Virus record (IMG/VR): IMGVR_UViG_3300035670_000287 | Span: 1 to 52,635 of that record | Source: a virus | Direction: 5' to 3' (one strand) | Length of the DNA: 52,635 bases | Shown: in pieces, positions 29,863 to 38,702 of the stretch | Numbering within the stretch: position 1 is the stretch's first letter | Layout of the letters: every line of letters begins with the position of its first letter | The notes under the pieces: generated by a model | What the model saw: the letters and a program-made list of their open reading frames with translations, nothing else | Databases searched by the model: none | Told to the model about the DNA's origin: nothing | Translations under genes and position numbers: made by a program

Positions 29863-30955
29863 ACGCATTTTAAAACTAAAGGAAATCCACCTACCAGAAG
29901 TCGAAATCAAGATGATGGGCGACTTTAAGACTGGGGAGGGCTTTTGGAGTTTCATCCTACAGCACGACAAGCTAGAAGAAATCTACGGCAAGAAATTTCT
30001 AGCTTTAAAGATTTTCCGCCACGCCAAACCCGCTAAGATAGAGAACGTTTGGTGGGGAGGAGAAGGCTGCGAGAACGCTACCAAGTTGATAGAAGCCACC
30101 GTTATTAAGAACATCTACGCCCTAGACGGGCTGGCTCCTAAAGTCCACGATATCGTCGATGTCCATACCAAGAACCACTCCATAACCAAAGCACAGGTAG
30201 TAGAGTACGGCGGGGAGAGAGTAGAAGAAGGAGAACTCCCTAGGGGGTATCTGGACTTCCTTATCAACTACGGCAAGAAGCATCACATCTACGCCTGCCC
30301 CGAGCCCAGAGGAGAGAACGTCGTCGGCGGGAAGTATGTCGACTTCCAAGGCTGGAGGTTCACCGATAAGAAGGCCTATGAACAAGACCTAAAAGACCGC
30401 CTCAGTGAGTTTGTCTATTGGGGGCCGCCAGGAGTCTACCAGACTATCCCAGGCTTTATGGACGGACGCAGGAATACCGAGTATCGCATCAAACAACTAG
30501 GATTGGATAAGATAGACTTTAAAGGCAAGACGGTCTTAGATATTGGCTGTTCGGCAGGGGTGTTTTGCCACTATGCCATGAACCGTGGAGCAAAGAGAGT
30601 CATTGGCCTAGAAACCCCAGAGATAGCCAGAGTCGCTCAGGAACTCGCCAACTACCTCTACTACTGGCCACTAGACTTCTACGGGATTGATTTAAAGACC
30701 GCCACCTATAAGGACATCGTCGAGCTAACAGGCTTTGAAGAGTTTGATATTGTCTTCTTCCTCTCGATGGGGATGCACATAAACTATCCCGACTACGTTT
30801 CTAAGCTAACCAAAGAGACCCTAGTCTACGAAGGCAACCAACGACCCCAAGACCTCATCTGCCAGGAACAGATAACCAAAGATTTTAAAAAAATAAAAGT
30901 GTTGGAAAACACTACCGATTTATTGGAAAGGCCAGTATGGATAGCGAAAAAGTAA
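29852..30955 (+). CDS. Kinase-like domain fused to a SAM methyltransferase
   Basis: 367 residues from ATG 29852 (a longer frame to 29681 is rejected: no ribosome site and overlap with the GT). Residues ~20-190 resemble a minimal kinase/aminoglycoside-phosphotransferase lobe: FLALKIFRH (K53), EATVIKN (E81), ENVVGG (N156), YVDFQGW (D164 as the DFG-type Asp). Residues ~205-367 are a class I methyltransferase with VLDIGCSAG at 228-236 and an acidic strand end VIGLE. It may phosphorylate and methylate a glycan end, a known way to cap polysaccharides, but that is inference. Confidence 0.6.
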   Translation: MRNRRILKLKEIHLPEVEIKMMGDFKTGEGFWSFILQHDKLEEIYGKKFLALKIFRHAKPAKIENVWWGGEGCENATKLIEATVIKNIYALDGLAPKVHDIVDVHTKNHSITKAQVVEYGGERVEEGELPRGYLDFLINYGKKHHIYACPEPRGENVVGGKYVDFQGWRFTDKKAYEQDLKDRLSEFVYWGPPGVYQTIPGFMDGRRNTEYRIKQLGLDKIDFKGKTVLDIGCSAGVFCHYAMNRGAKRVIGLETPEIARVAQELANYLYYWPLDFYGIDLKTATYKDIVELTGFEEFDIVFFLSMGMHINYPDYVSKLTKETLVYEGNQRPQDLICQEQITKDFKKIKVLENTTDLLERPVWIAKK

Positions 30956-31500
30956 AGTACGATAAAACCCAAGAGAAACTCTACGTTTACTGGAACGAAC
31001 TCTTTGACACCCACGGAGGATATATGCTCCCTGCGGGCACGAACGAGTATGCTATTTTAAGAGACCTCCTACTGGCCTTTATCCGAGACGGAGAGTCTGT
31101 CCTTGATTTAGGCTGTGCCTCTGGCGGAACGTATGACTGGATACTAGACCGAGAAAGAGACGTTGAATACAAAGGGACTGACTTCGCCGATAAGTTTGTT
31201 AAGGCTAATCAGGAACGCCACCCAGATATTTTATGGGAGGTAGAGGACTGCCGAGAATTAAATGAAGAAGACGGTAGTTTTGATGTCGTCATCTTATATG
31301 ATGTCCTGGACGGACTTGTCGGCTGGGAGCAAGCCCTGGACGAAGCCTACCGAGTCGCCAGGAAGAGAGTTCTAGTGATGATGTGGTGTGACCCTGCGAT
31401 GGACGACAAGCGAGCCTATATGGAAAAGTTCGGCACGGTCACCGATATTAAGGTAGAAGGTAATGTCCACTTCCACCGACTGTTAGTGGGGCTTAAATGA
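30937..31500 (+). CDS. SAM-dependent methyltransferase
   Basis: 187 residues. VLDLGCASGGTYD is motif I (SAM-binding Gly loop), YKGTDFADKFV the acidic second strand and FDVVILYDVLDGL the post-motif region. Class I Rossmann methyltransferase. Overlaps the preceding fusion gene by 19 bases. Inside the glycan island, so sugar O-methylation is the likely role. Confidence 0.75.
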   Translation: MDSEKVKYDKTQEKLYVYWNELFDTHGGYMLPAGTNEYAILRDLLLAFIRDGESVLDLGCASGGTYDWILDRERDVEYKGTDFADKFVKANQERHPDILWEVEDCRELNEEDGSFDVVILYDVLDGLVGWEQALDEAYRVARKRVLVMMWCDPAMDDKRAYMEKFGTVTDIKVEGNVHFHRLLVGLK

Positions 31501-31583
31501 ACCTAGAGATAATCTTAATGGTAATCTTTATGATTTTAGAAATAATCTTTTTAATTATATTAGGAGGCAGAATTGTTCATTAA
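31497..31583 (+). CDS. Membrane microprotein, 28 aa (tentative)
   Basis: ATG overlapping the upstream stop (ATGA). Nearly all Ile, Leu, Met, Phe: one membrane helix. Its end contains the AGGAGG ribosome site of the next gene. It may be a small membrane anchor, or translated mainly to couple the two methyltransferases. Confidence 0.35.
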   Translation: MNLEIILMVIFMILEIIFLIILGGRIVH

Positions 31584-32109
31584 TCTTGGGTGCGGCAACA
31601 ACCCTTTACCAAAGCCGTGGCATAACATTGATAAATACTACTACCCAGGAACCGAGGAGATGAACCGAGCTGACGGTAACCCTGAAGACTTTGACTGGGA
31701 GCAGGGTGATTTTACTGACCTCTCTAAATGGGAAGACAACTCCGTAGATAGAGTTAATATCTGCCACGCCCTTGAACACGTCGGTTATCACGACGCCCAG
31801 AAAGCCCTAAGAGAAATATATCGTGTCCTCAAGCCAGGAGGAGATGTCGAGATAGAAGTCCCCGACCTGGATGTTATCTTCCAAGGAGTCATAGATGGAG
31901 CCTTCACCTATGAGAACATGATTGACTTGGTCTACGGGGGACAAGACAACAATGTCTATTGGGGTGGTCACTTCTGTGGCTTTACTAAGAATATGTTATT
32001 AAATGAGATGGAACGAGTCGGCTTTAAAGATATAGAATCAAGAGATGTCGGCTTCGGCACCTCCAAGCCTGAACCAGATAGAAACTTTAGATTAAGGGGT
32101 ATTAAATGA
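31573..32109 (+). CDS. SAM-dependent methyltransferase
   Basis: 178 residues from TTG 31573, which fits AGGAGG at 31561-31568 well. FINLGCGNNP is motif I; VNICHALEHV and IYRVLKPGG with IEVPDLD are typical of the glycan/polyketide methyltransferase_11 group that follows glycosyltransferases. Overlaps the deacetylase start by 4 bases. Third methyltransferase of the island. Confidence 0.75.
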   Translation: MFINLGCGNNPLPKPWHNIDKYYYPGTEEMNRADGNPEDFDWEQGDFTDLSKWEDNSVDRVNICHALEHVGYHDAQKALREIYRVLKPGGDVEIEVPDLDVIFQGVIDGAFTYENMIDLVYGGQDNNVYWGGHFCGFTKNMLLNEMERVGFKDIESRDVGFGTSKPEPDRNFRLRGIK

Positions 32110-32693
32110 TTTGTGTTGATTACGATGATTTTGGTTATGAGCACGACTGTCGGATGGAGCTGGAAAAACTCAAAGAAATCAATCCGAAGTTTAAAGTTAC
32201 CCTCTTTACTATCCCCGCCTTAACGACGATAGAGATGCTCCGCTGGGCTTCCGATAACGACTACTGGGTAGAGATAGCTCAACACGGCTGGAACCACCAC
32301 TCCAACTATGAGTGTGCCAACTGGACTTATGATGAGTGCTGTAAAGCCCTCCACGACGGCATCTTACTGGGAGCCAAAGGTTTCAAAGCCCCTGGCTGGC
32401 AAATCTCCGATGACTGCTATCTGGCCTTGAGAGACTATGGCTACTGGGTATCAGACCAATCATATAACGACGGCAGAAGACCACCAGAGCTCCCCGCCTA
32501 CTGTTTAATGGCTGACGGGACGTTCAGGTTCAGAAAAGGGCAAGTCGATGTCCCCGTAGAGGCCTATCACGGTCATACCTGGTCGTGTAATTGTGGGAAC
32601 GGAATAGATGAGGATTGGAATAATATATCACAACTAGTTAAAGAACATAGTGATTTTAAATTTATTAGCGAGATAGTTTATGAAAACAGTTAA
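32106..32693 (+). CDS. NodB-type polysaccharide deacetylase (CE4)
   Basis: 195 residues. VDYDDFG near the N-terminus supplies the catalytic/metal Asp pair, HGWNHH (H60, H64/H65) the zinc-binding histidines, and FKAPGW the third conserved block. CE4 enzymes remove N- or O-acetyl groups from amino sugars. No signal peptide is present, so it acts in the cytoplasm, presumably on the phage-made glycan or its precursor and not on the wall. Overlaps the methyltransferase before it. Confidence 0.75.
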   Translation: MICVDYDDFGYEHDCRMELEKLKEINPKFKVTLFTIPALTTIEMLRWASDNDYWVEIAQHGWNHHSNYECANWTYDECCKALHDGILLGAKGFKAPGWQISDDCYLALRDYGYWVSDQSYNDGRRPPELPAYCLMADGTFRFRKGQVDVPVEAYHGHTWSCNCGNGIDEDWNNISQLVKEHSDFKFISEIVYENS

Positions 32694-33150
32694 ATTAACA
32701 CAAAATAAACGTGCGATAGTTGACGATGAAGATTTTTATTTTATTAATCAATACAAGTGGCACTTTAATGGACGATATGCAGTTAGAAATAATCCGCCTC
32801 GTGGCAGTAAACTAATTAGAATGCACCGCATTATTGCGGATGCTCCAGATGGGGTTGAAGTAGACCACATCAACGGTGACAGACTTGATAATAGAAAATC
32901 TAATTTACGATTATGTAATCATTCAGAAAATGGGAAAAACATATCCATTAGCAAAATAAACACATCTGGGTATAAAGGAGTAAGCAAAAATGGTAACTGC
33001 TGGAGAGCGAGAATAAGGGTTGACGGTAAATTAATCAGTCTGGGATATTTTAGGGAAAAGACAGACGCAGCGATGGCCTATAATCATGCGGCCAAAAAGT
33101 ATTTTGGAGAATTTGCTAAATTAAACGAAATAGAAAATGTTCATTCATAA
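32680..33150 (+). CDS. HNH homing endonuclease with AP2-like domain
   Basis: 156 residues, same plan as the gene at 27332: beta-hairpin N-terminus, MHRIIADAP, VDHINGDRLDNRKSNLR (HNH_3), then an AP2-type domain ending AAKKYFGEFAK. The two are clearly paralogous but well diverged. It starts inside the last codons of the deacetylase and overlaps the following zinc gene by 14 bases. Confidence 0.85.
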   Translation: MKTVKLTQNKRAIVDDEDFYFINQYKWHFNGRYAVRNNPPRGSKLIRMHRIIADAPDGVEVDHINGDRLDNRKSNLRLCNHSENGKNISISKINTSGYKGVSKNGNCWRARIRVDGKLISLGYFREKTDAAMAYNHAAKKYFGEFAKLNEIENVHS

Positions 33151-33292
33151 ATGTAGCAGTTGTAAGAAAGAGACACAGTGGCTGGAACTAACCTGGAATA
33201 ACGCAGGCTATCAGTACCTCTACCACCAATGTGCCAAGTGCGGGCGACAGGTCTTCGTTAAGAAGACCCCACTACCGAGGGGCTGGAGATGA
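33137..33292 (+). CDS. Zinc-ribbon microprotein, 51 aa
   Basis: CSSC (residues 6-9) and CAKC (32-35) with aromatic strands between and a basic C-terminus. Starts within the HNH gene and ends ATGA over the next HNH start. Function unknown. Confidence 0.5.
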   Translation: MFIHKCSSCKKETQWLELTWNNAGYQYLYHQCAKCGRQVFVKKTPLPRGWR

Positions 33293-33648
33293 AGAAGAAA
33301 GATTATAAGAAGTTAGCGATTAAAAAGGCAAAAACGATTGCCAAAGAAAGGGCAGGATATGTATGCGAAAAATGTGGACGGAGTAAAGAAGAAGGCTGGC
33401 AGATACACGGGGCTCACATCATACCCGTCAGGTACGGGCATACGGCGGCTAACCCTGACAACATCATCAGTCTTTGTGGAAAATGCCATAGCCTGGGAAG
33501 GGAGTCAGCCCATGAAAATCCGACAGTATTCACCCACTGGCTCGACGCTAAATATCCTGGTCGAGCAGACGAGATGTGGAAACTAGCACAACCGACAGAT
33601 AAAGTAGATTGGAAGGAGATATATGAGAATCTTAGTAACAGGGAGTAG
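33289..33648 (+). CDS. HNH endonuclease family protein, 119 aa
   Basis: YVCEKCGRSKE, IHGAHIIPVRYG, NPDNIISLCGKCHS: a compact HNH domain with two CxxC zinc pairs of the McrA/RecQ-like group, different from the HNH_3 genes nearby. C-terminal helical tail. It overlaps the SDR gene by 26 bases, so it is fitted into the operon without leaving a gap. Confidence 0.75.
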   Translation: MKKKDYKKLAIKKAKTIAKERAGYVCEKCGRSKEEGWQIHGAHIIPVRYGHTAANPDNIISLCGKCHSLGRESAHENPTVFTHWLDAKYPGRADEMWKLAQPTDKVDWKEIYENLSNRE

Positions 33649-34483
33649 AGGTTTTGTAGGGACAGAAACAGTTAAACTCTTGGAAGAGAAAGGCCACGAG
33701 ATTATTCACTATGACCTAATGGACGGCTTTGATATCTCAGATAAGGCACAACTTTTAGATATGATGATAGAGGCTGACCGTGTCTTACACCTCGCTGCCA
33801 TAGCCAGATTTGAAGACTGTGACCGAAACCCCAAACTAGCCTACGAAACCAACATCAGTGGAACTAAAAACGTCTCAGAGGTCGCCAGGGAATACCACAT
33901 CCCCATTGTCTATGCCTCAACAGGTTCCTGCTATATGCCCATCATCCAAGAGCCACCAATAACCGAAGACTTTAAAACCAGAGGGAACTCCGTCTACGGC
34001 TGTTCCAAAGCTGTAGCTGAGAAGTATATAGAAGAAGTCAACCCTCACATTATATTAAGATACGCCCACCTCTACGGGAAAGAGAAACGCTACCACGGAC
34101 TAATCGGCAACTTCATCGGCAGGATAAACAAAGGCTTAAAGCCCGAGCTCTACGGTGGGAGTCAGTCTAACGATTTTTGTTACATTAAAGACATCGCCCA
34201 AGCCAACCTCCTCGCCCTGACCGCTCCGTGGGATAAGTGGAACCAAGTCTATAACATCGGCTCAGGCGAAGAGATAACCGCCGAAGAAGCCACCGCCACC
34301 CTAGCAGAAGTCACGGGCTATGTCGGGCAGTTTGACGTTACCAGAAAAAGAAGCGTCGACCCAGAGAGATTCGTCTACGACATCTCCAAGGCCAAGACGA
34401 TGCTTAAATACCAACCCAAATACACTTTCGAGCGAGGCTTGAAAGATATGAATATAGAGGAAGAATTATGCTTAGTGTCCTAA
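33623..34483 (+). CDS. NAD-dependent sugar epimerase/dehydratase (extended SDR)
   Basis: 286 residues. TGSRGFVG (residues 6-13) binds NAD(P); YGCSK (Y125, K129) is the catalytic pair; RYAHLYG and NIGSGEEIT are usual for nucleotide-sugar SDRs. It probably epimerises or reduces an NDP- or GDP-sugar made by the neighbouring dehydratase. Ribosome site AAGGAG inside the upstream HNH gene. Confidence 0.8.
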   Translation: MRILVTGSRGFVGTETVKLLEEKGHEIIHYDLMDGFDISDKAQLLDMMIEADRVLHLAAIARFEDCDRNPKLAYETNISGTKNVSEVAREYHIPIVYASTGSCYMPIIQEPPITEDFKTRGNSVYGCSKAVAEKYIEEVNPHIILRYAHLYGKEKRYHGLIGNFIGRINKGLKPELYGGSQSNDFCYIKDIAQANLLALTAPWDKWNQVYNIGSGEEITAEEATATLAEVTGYVGQFDVTRKRSVDPERFVYDISKAKTMLKYQPKYTFERGLKDMNIEEELCLVS

Positions 34484-35208
34484 TTCCATCTACTCCAAAA
34501 ACAAAAAAGTACCTTGACTTTTGTATTTCATCTATTGAAAAAAACACAACTGTTCCGTTTGAAATCCTAGTAGGTGAGAATGGTAAGGACACGAATTACC
34601 CCCAAGGCCAGTGTGCCGCTGTCAATCGGATAGCCAAAGAAGCCAAGGGGGATTGGTTTTTAATCTCCAATGACGATATGTACTACCCCCCGAACTGGGA
34701 CAAACACCTCATCTACCCCTCAGAGTGTTTATCCCTGAACGCTAACTTTACCTGGGACGCTGTGCCTGGGTTGAATCACCCCGTCCTCAAAGCAGGAGAT
34801 ACGATTGAATCTTTTAATCAGGAACTAGCAGATGACTGTCACCCAGAACCGATAGTGGAGAACGGCTTCACTTTTCCGATAATCTTATCCCGTAGGCTCT
34901 GGGAGCTAGTCGGTGGGTATGATGAGATGTACGACCCCTGGAGTTCCAACTCCGACTCTGACTTGGAATACAAATGTATCCTCGCTGGTATCCAACCGAA
35001 AGTTTTACGGGGGGTCTTTGTCTACCACTTCGGGATGAAGTCAGGAACATTCGACCCCGACCAACAAGTCTACTGGCAGAAGAACTGGGACTACTTCAAT
35101 GAGAAGTGGGGCTTCTCCCGAGTCGATACACCGTTTATTCAGAAAGCTGACGTTCAAATAGATACGCAAAAATTAAAACATAAACCGAAATGGAGTGTAT
35201 ATGAATAA
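34468..35208 (+). CDS. GT2-like glycosyltransferase
   Basis: 246 residues. SVLIPSTPKTKKYL, EILVGENGKD and LISNDDMYYP give a GT-A domain with a DD-type metal site; GGYDEMYDPWSSNSDSD and VYHFGMKSG complete the acceptor part. Overlaps both neighbouring nucleotide-sugar genes, consistent with a shared pathway. Confidence 0.75.
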   Translation: MLSVLIPSTPKTKKYLDFCISSIEKNTTVPFEILVGENGKDTNYPQGQCAAVNRIAKEAKGDWFLISNDDMYYPPNWDKHLIYPSECLSLNANFTWDAVPGLNHPVLKAGDTIESFNQELADDCHPEPIVENGFTFPIILSRRLWELVGGYDEMYDPWSSNSDSDLEYKCILAGIQPKVLRGVFVYHFGMKSGTFDPDQQVYWQKNWDYFNEKWGFSRVDTPFIQKADVQIDTQKLKHKPKWSVYE

Positions 35209-36211
35209 CATTGCTCTTATCACAGGATGCCTAGGTCAGGACGGAACCTACCTGGCGGAGATGCTCTTACAGAAAGGCTACGAAGTCCACGGCCTGATTA
35301 GAAGAACGAGCCAACCCAATCCCAGATTGAAATACCTAGAAGGAGTGACCCTCCACGAAGGCGATATCACCGACGCCATGAGCATCCACCGCATCATTGA
35401 TGAAGTCTGCCCAACCGAGATATACAACCTCGCTGCCCAGTCTCATGTCGGTACCAGTTTCGATATGCCAGAGTATACCATGAAGGTCAATGCAGGAGGG
35501 CTCCTGAACGTCTTAGAGGCCGTCAGACAGGACTTTCCTAAGTGTCGGGTATATCAGGCCTCCACAAGCGAACTCTACGGAAAAGCCCTGGAAACGCCTC
35601 AGAATGAAAATACCCCCTTTAACCCTATATCACCCTACGCCGTCTCCAAGCTCCACGCCCACGAGACTGCCAAGTACTATCGGGAGTACTATAATATCTT
35701 TGTTTCCTGCGGGATTCTCTTTAACCACGAGTCTCCGAGAAGGGGAGATGAGTTTGTCACCCAGAAGATAATTAAAGCCGCAGTCCGCATCGCTAAAGGA
35801 GAGCAGGAGAAGCTGGAACTGGGAGACCTTTCACCCAAGAGAGACTGGGGTGATGCCAGAGAATATGTCGAAGCGATGTGGCTGATGCTCCAAGACACCG
35901 AACCAGGAGATTACGTCATCGCTACTGGTGAGACCCACTCAGTCCGAGACTTTGTCCAAATCGCTTTCAGGATGGCAGGACTTAAAGACTACCGCAAATA
36001 CGTGGTCTCTACCGAAGCTAACAAGCGTCCAGCCGAAGTGATGGAACTAAAAGGGGATAATACCAAGTTTAGAAAACGAATGGGTTGGCACCCCAAGACC
36101 GATATAAAGGAATTAATTAAAGATATGATAGAAACGGAGAGAAATGGCGAAGAACGTTCTTATTACTGGGAGTGCGGGGTTCATCGGCAAGTCGTTACTC
36201 CAGGAGATTAG
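35201..36211 (+). CDS. gmd: GDP-mannose 4,6-dehydratase
   Basis: 336 residues from ATG 35201 (GGAG upstream). All hallmark blocks are present: ITGCLGQDGTYLAE, QASTSELYG, SPYAVSKLHAHETAKYYREYY (Y146, K150), NHESPRRG and RDWGDAREYVEAMWLML. It converts GDP-D-mannose to GDP-4-keto-6-deoxymannose, the precursor of GDP-L-fucose, GDP-D-rhamnose, GDP-perosamine and similar sugars. No GDP-fucose synthase-type partner is obvious, but the SDR genes on both sides may supply the next step. Length and motifs indicate an intact enzyme. Confidence 0.93.
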   Translation: MNNIALITGCLGQDGTYLAEMLLQKGYEVHGLIRRTSQPNPRLKYLEGVTLHEGDITDAMSIHRIIDEVCPTEIYNLAAQSHVGTSFDMPEYTMKVNAGGLLNVLEAVRQDFPKCRVYQASTSELYGKALETPQNENTPFNPISPYAVSKLHAHETAKYYREYYNIFVSCGILFNHESPRRGDEFVTQKIIKAAVRIAKGEQEKLELGDLSPKRDWGDAREYVEAMWLMLQDTEPGDYVIATGETHSVRDFVQIAFRMAGLKDYRKYVVSTEANKRPAEVMELKGDNTKFRKRMGWHPKTDIKELIKDMIETERNGEERSYYWECGVHRQVVTPGD

Positions 36212-36857
36212 CGGCGACACGATGGACTTGGCCTGTGACCAAGACGTCTGTAACGGTATCGATGGTGAGTATAAGACCATTATCCACCTGGCAGCCTTTA
36301 TGGGCGACGAAGACAACCTATTAGAGAATAACATCAACTCAACTAGAGAGGTGGTCAATTACTGTAAGAAGAACGAGGCCAGACTTATCTTCACCTCCTC
36401 GGCGGCGGTCTATGGGAACGCTGGTATCTACCCCACTCCAGAACACCACCCCATATCTCCGATAAACGAATACGGCAGAAGCAAGGCTAAATGTGAAAAA
36501 ATAATAGAGCAAAATCTGTCAGACTATGTTATACTGAGGCTAGCAAATGTTTACCCCAAAGATGGAGGGGTAATCGGTAAATTCCAGAAAGGAGAACATG
36601 TTATCTTTGGCGATGGCACAAACGTTCGGGATTATATCCATATCGATACTGTTGTTGACAGTATCTTTTCTTGTCTTATCAACCCTATTGTTGGTACTTA
36701 TAATCTGGGTAGTGGGATTGGTAAATCGAACAATCAAATTTATAAGGAGTTCGGTACGGGAAAAGAACCCGTCTATGAAGTAGCACCCAGGGAAGAGATA
36801 AAGTTCTCTATCCTGGATTCAAAGAAATGGAGGCGAATTGAAAACAAATATAAATAA
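36144..36857 (+). CDS. Short nucleotide-sugar SDR (4-keto-reductase/epimerase type)
   Basis: 237 residues, shorter than usual (about 300). ITGSAGFIG, SSAAVYG, YGRSK (Y110, K114) and a C-terminal NLGSGIG are present. It overlaps gmd by 68 bases, an unusually long overlap that suggests a tightly coupled pair. A role reducing the 4-keto sugar made by Gmd to GDP-rhamnose or a relative is the most economical reading. Confidence 0.75.
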   Translation: MAKNVLITGSAGFIGKSLLQEISGDTMDLACDQDVCNGIDGEYKTIIHLAAFMGDEDNLLENNINSTREVVNYCKKNEARLIFTSSAAVYGNAGIYPTPEHHPISPINEYGRSKAKCEKIIEQNLSDYVILRLANVYPKDGGVIGKFQKGEHVIFGDGTNVRDYIHIDTVVDSIFSCLINPIVGTYNLGSGIGKSNNQIYKEFGTGKEPVYEVAPREEIKFSILDSKKWRRIENKYK

Positions 36858-37773
36858 GATTATGGTCTATGGTAACTTCGGTAAGTCCTGGGACGGCAGT
36901 ATCTGTGACGAGAAGCACGTCTCTGATGCCCTAGCAGTGATGGGTTATACCGTTATTGAGTGTCAACGGGAGATGGGGATAGCCGAAGGTGAACCAGATT
37001 TAGTTATCGTCTCTCAGTGGAACGGCTACCAGAAGAACTTCATTGAAGAATTAAAGAAGAAATATAACTGCCCTGTTGTTTACTGGGCATTTGACTACCA
37101 GTGGGAAGCCCACGAAGACTGGCACTTTGAGATGGCCACCCAAGCAGACCTCTTTCTCTCACCCGAAATGGAACACGCCCACGAATACAAGGAGGCCAAG
37201 GCTAACTTTCAATGGCTACCCCAAGGCTTTGCCCCGATGTTTTTAGATAGAATAGACGACCCCACTATCATCAAGGAGCACGAAATCGTCTTTACTGGAA
37301 CTTATTTGCCCACAGGAGGCTTCAGGACGGACGTTTTGAAAAAAGTTGACTCCGAGTACCACCTAGATGTCTTTTCAATAACCCAAAATGAGTGGAAAGC
37401 CCAAGGACTGAAGAATGTCCACCCCCCTGTTTTGGACTATGACCTGCCCGACTTGGTTTCTAAGACTAAGATTACCCTCTCGGTCGACCTCTTTCCAGGT
37501 CGGGCTGGTTGTTGGTCAGACAGAAACGCTCAGGTAATGTCCTGCGGTGGTCTGGTCTTATACAAATACACCCCCTTGTCAGAAGAAGAGTTTGGTGATG
37601 GAGTAGTATACTTCAACACAATAGATGAATGTCTGTCAAGAATAGACTTCTTATTAAAGAATCCTGATGTTGCCAAGGAGATAGCAAAGACGGGCTATTT
37701 CATTGCGAAAACCCGTCTTTCCGCTTTGGCACGAGTTAAGAATTTGATAACCATAATCGAGAACATATTATGA
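36838..37773 (+). CDS. CgeB-like GT-B glycosyltransferase
   Basis: 311 residues from TTG 36838 after GGAGG. VYGNFGKSWDG, then WAFDYQWE, LPQGFAP, and near the end CWSDRNAQVMSCGGLVLYKY, which is the CgeB/Glyco_trans_1_2 block around the donor site. Such enzymes glycosylate phage, spore or S-layer structures in several bacteria. Overlaps both neighbours. Confidence 0.7.
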   Translation: MKTNINKIMVYGNFGKSWDGSICDEKHVSDALAVMGYTVIECQREMGIAEGEPDLVIVSQWNGYQKNFIEELKKKYNCPVVYWAFDYQWEAHEDWHFEMATQADLFLSPEMEHAHEYKEAKANFQWLPQGFAPMFLDRIDDPTIIKEHEIVFTGTYLPTGGFRTDVLKKVDSEYHLDVFSITQNEWKAQGLKNVHPPVLDYDLPDLVSKTKITLSVDLFPGRAGCWSDRNAQVMSCGGLVLYKYTPLSEEEFGDGVVYFNTIDECLSRIDFLLKNPDVAKEIAKTGYFIAKTRLSALARVKNLITIIENIL

Positions 37774-38702
37774 AGATAGCCCTGTATGACCCCAACCTAT
37801 ACAAGTTCACCCAAGCGATGCAAGACCACTGGGAGGCTCAGGGACACGAGTTCCGAAAGACTCTCTACTACGACCCAGCCATAGCGAACTGGGCTGATAC
37901 TCTCTGGTTTGACACTTGTGATAATAATATGAAACAGGCAACGATGAACAACGACCCAGGCTGGAAGCTGATGGATATGCCAGAGAAGAAACACGTCATC
38001 TGCCGAGTGATAGATATAGAAGCCTGGTGCGGACTGTATAGAGATGTAGACTGGTATCAAGTCGATGATGTTATCTTTATCGCCCCCCACATCAGAAGGC
38101 TGGTAGAGAACGATGTTAATTTTGTAGCCAACAATGTCCGAGTCCACGACATCCCCTGCGGCGTAGATACAGATAAGTTTACATATAAACAGAGTTTCAA
38201 AGACCCAACAGATATTGCTTGGGTAGCGGAGCGGTGGGACGCCAAGGGAATCACCTTAGCCCTGCAACTCATCGCTTCTCTCCCTGAGAAATATACCCTA
38301 CATGCTTGTGGTATCTGGGTACTACCTAACTGGTATAAGGCCTATGTCGACCACTTCATCAAAGAAAATAACCTAGAGCATAGATTCCTCGTCACCGAAA
38401 GGGTAGAGGATATGAACGCCTTCCTGGAAGATATGGACTATACCCTGTGTGCCTCCAAGAAGGAAGCCTTCTCCTACGCTATCGCTGAGGGGATGTCTAA
38501 AGGACTTAAACCCTTAATCCACAACTTCTACGGAGCACCAGAACTCTGGGACAGGAAGTATATCTGGAACACCATAGACCAAGCCAGAGACTTAGTCTTA
38601 GGCGAATATAACCCCGAAGAGTATCGCAAGTATATATTAGATAACTATACCTTGACAAAAATGTTAAATAGTTTTGATAAAATAATAGAAAGGAAAGTAT
38701 GA
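37770..38702 (+). CDS. GT-B fold glycosyltransferase
   Basis: 310 residues. IPCGVDTDKF closes the N-terminal domain and LCASKKEAFSYAIAEGMSKGLKPL is the GT4-type donor-binding block. The N-terminal half is shorter than in most GT4 enzymes. Overlaps the upstream gene by 4 bases. Fifth or later step of glycan assembly, order unknown. Confidence 0.75.
   Translation: MKIALYDPNLYKFTQAMQDHWEAQGHEFRKTLYYDPAIANWADTLWFDTCDNNMKQATMNNDPGWKLMDMPEKKHVICRVIDIEAWCGLYRDVDWYQVDDVIFIAPHIRRLVENDVNFVANNVRVHDIPCGVDTDKFTYKQSFKDPTDIAWVAERWDAKGITLALQLIASLPEKYTLHACGIWVLPNWYKAYVDHFIKENNLEHRFLVTERVEDMNAFLEDMDYTLCASKKEAFSYAIAEGMSKGLKPLIHNFYGAPELWDRKYIWNTIDQARDLVLGEYNPEEYRKYILDNYTLTKMLNSFDKIIERKV

Noticed and set aside
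27332-33648. Group I introns hosting the HNH genes
   Set aside because: The flanking genes read through without needing splicing, and I could not identify a group I core; free-standing homing genes fit better.
38652-38680. TTGACA before the gene at 38699 as a promoter
   Set aside because: At 17 bases the -10 would be TGATAA, a poor match; the gene overlaps its upstream neighbour and needs no own promoter.
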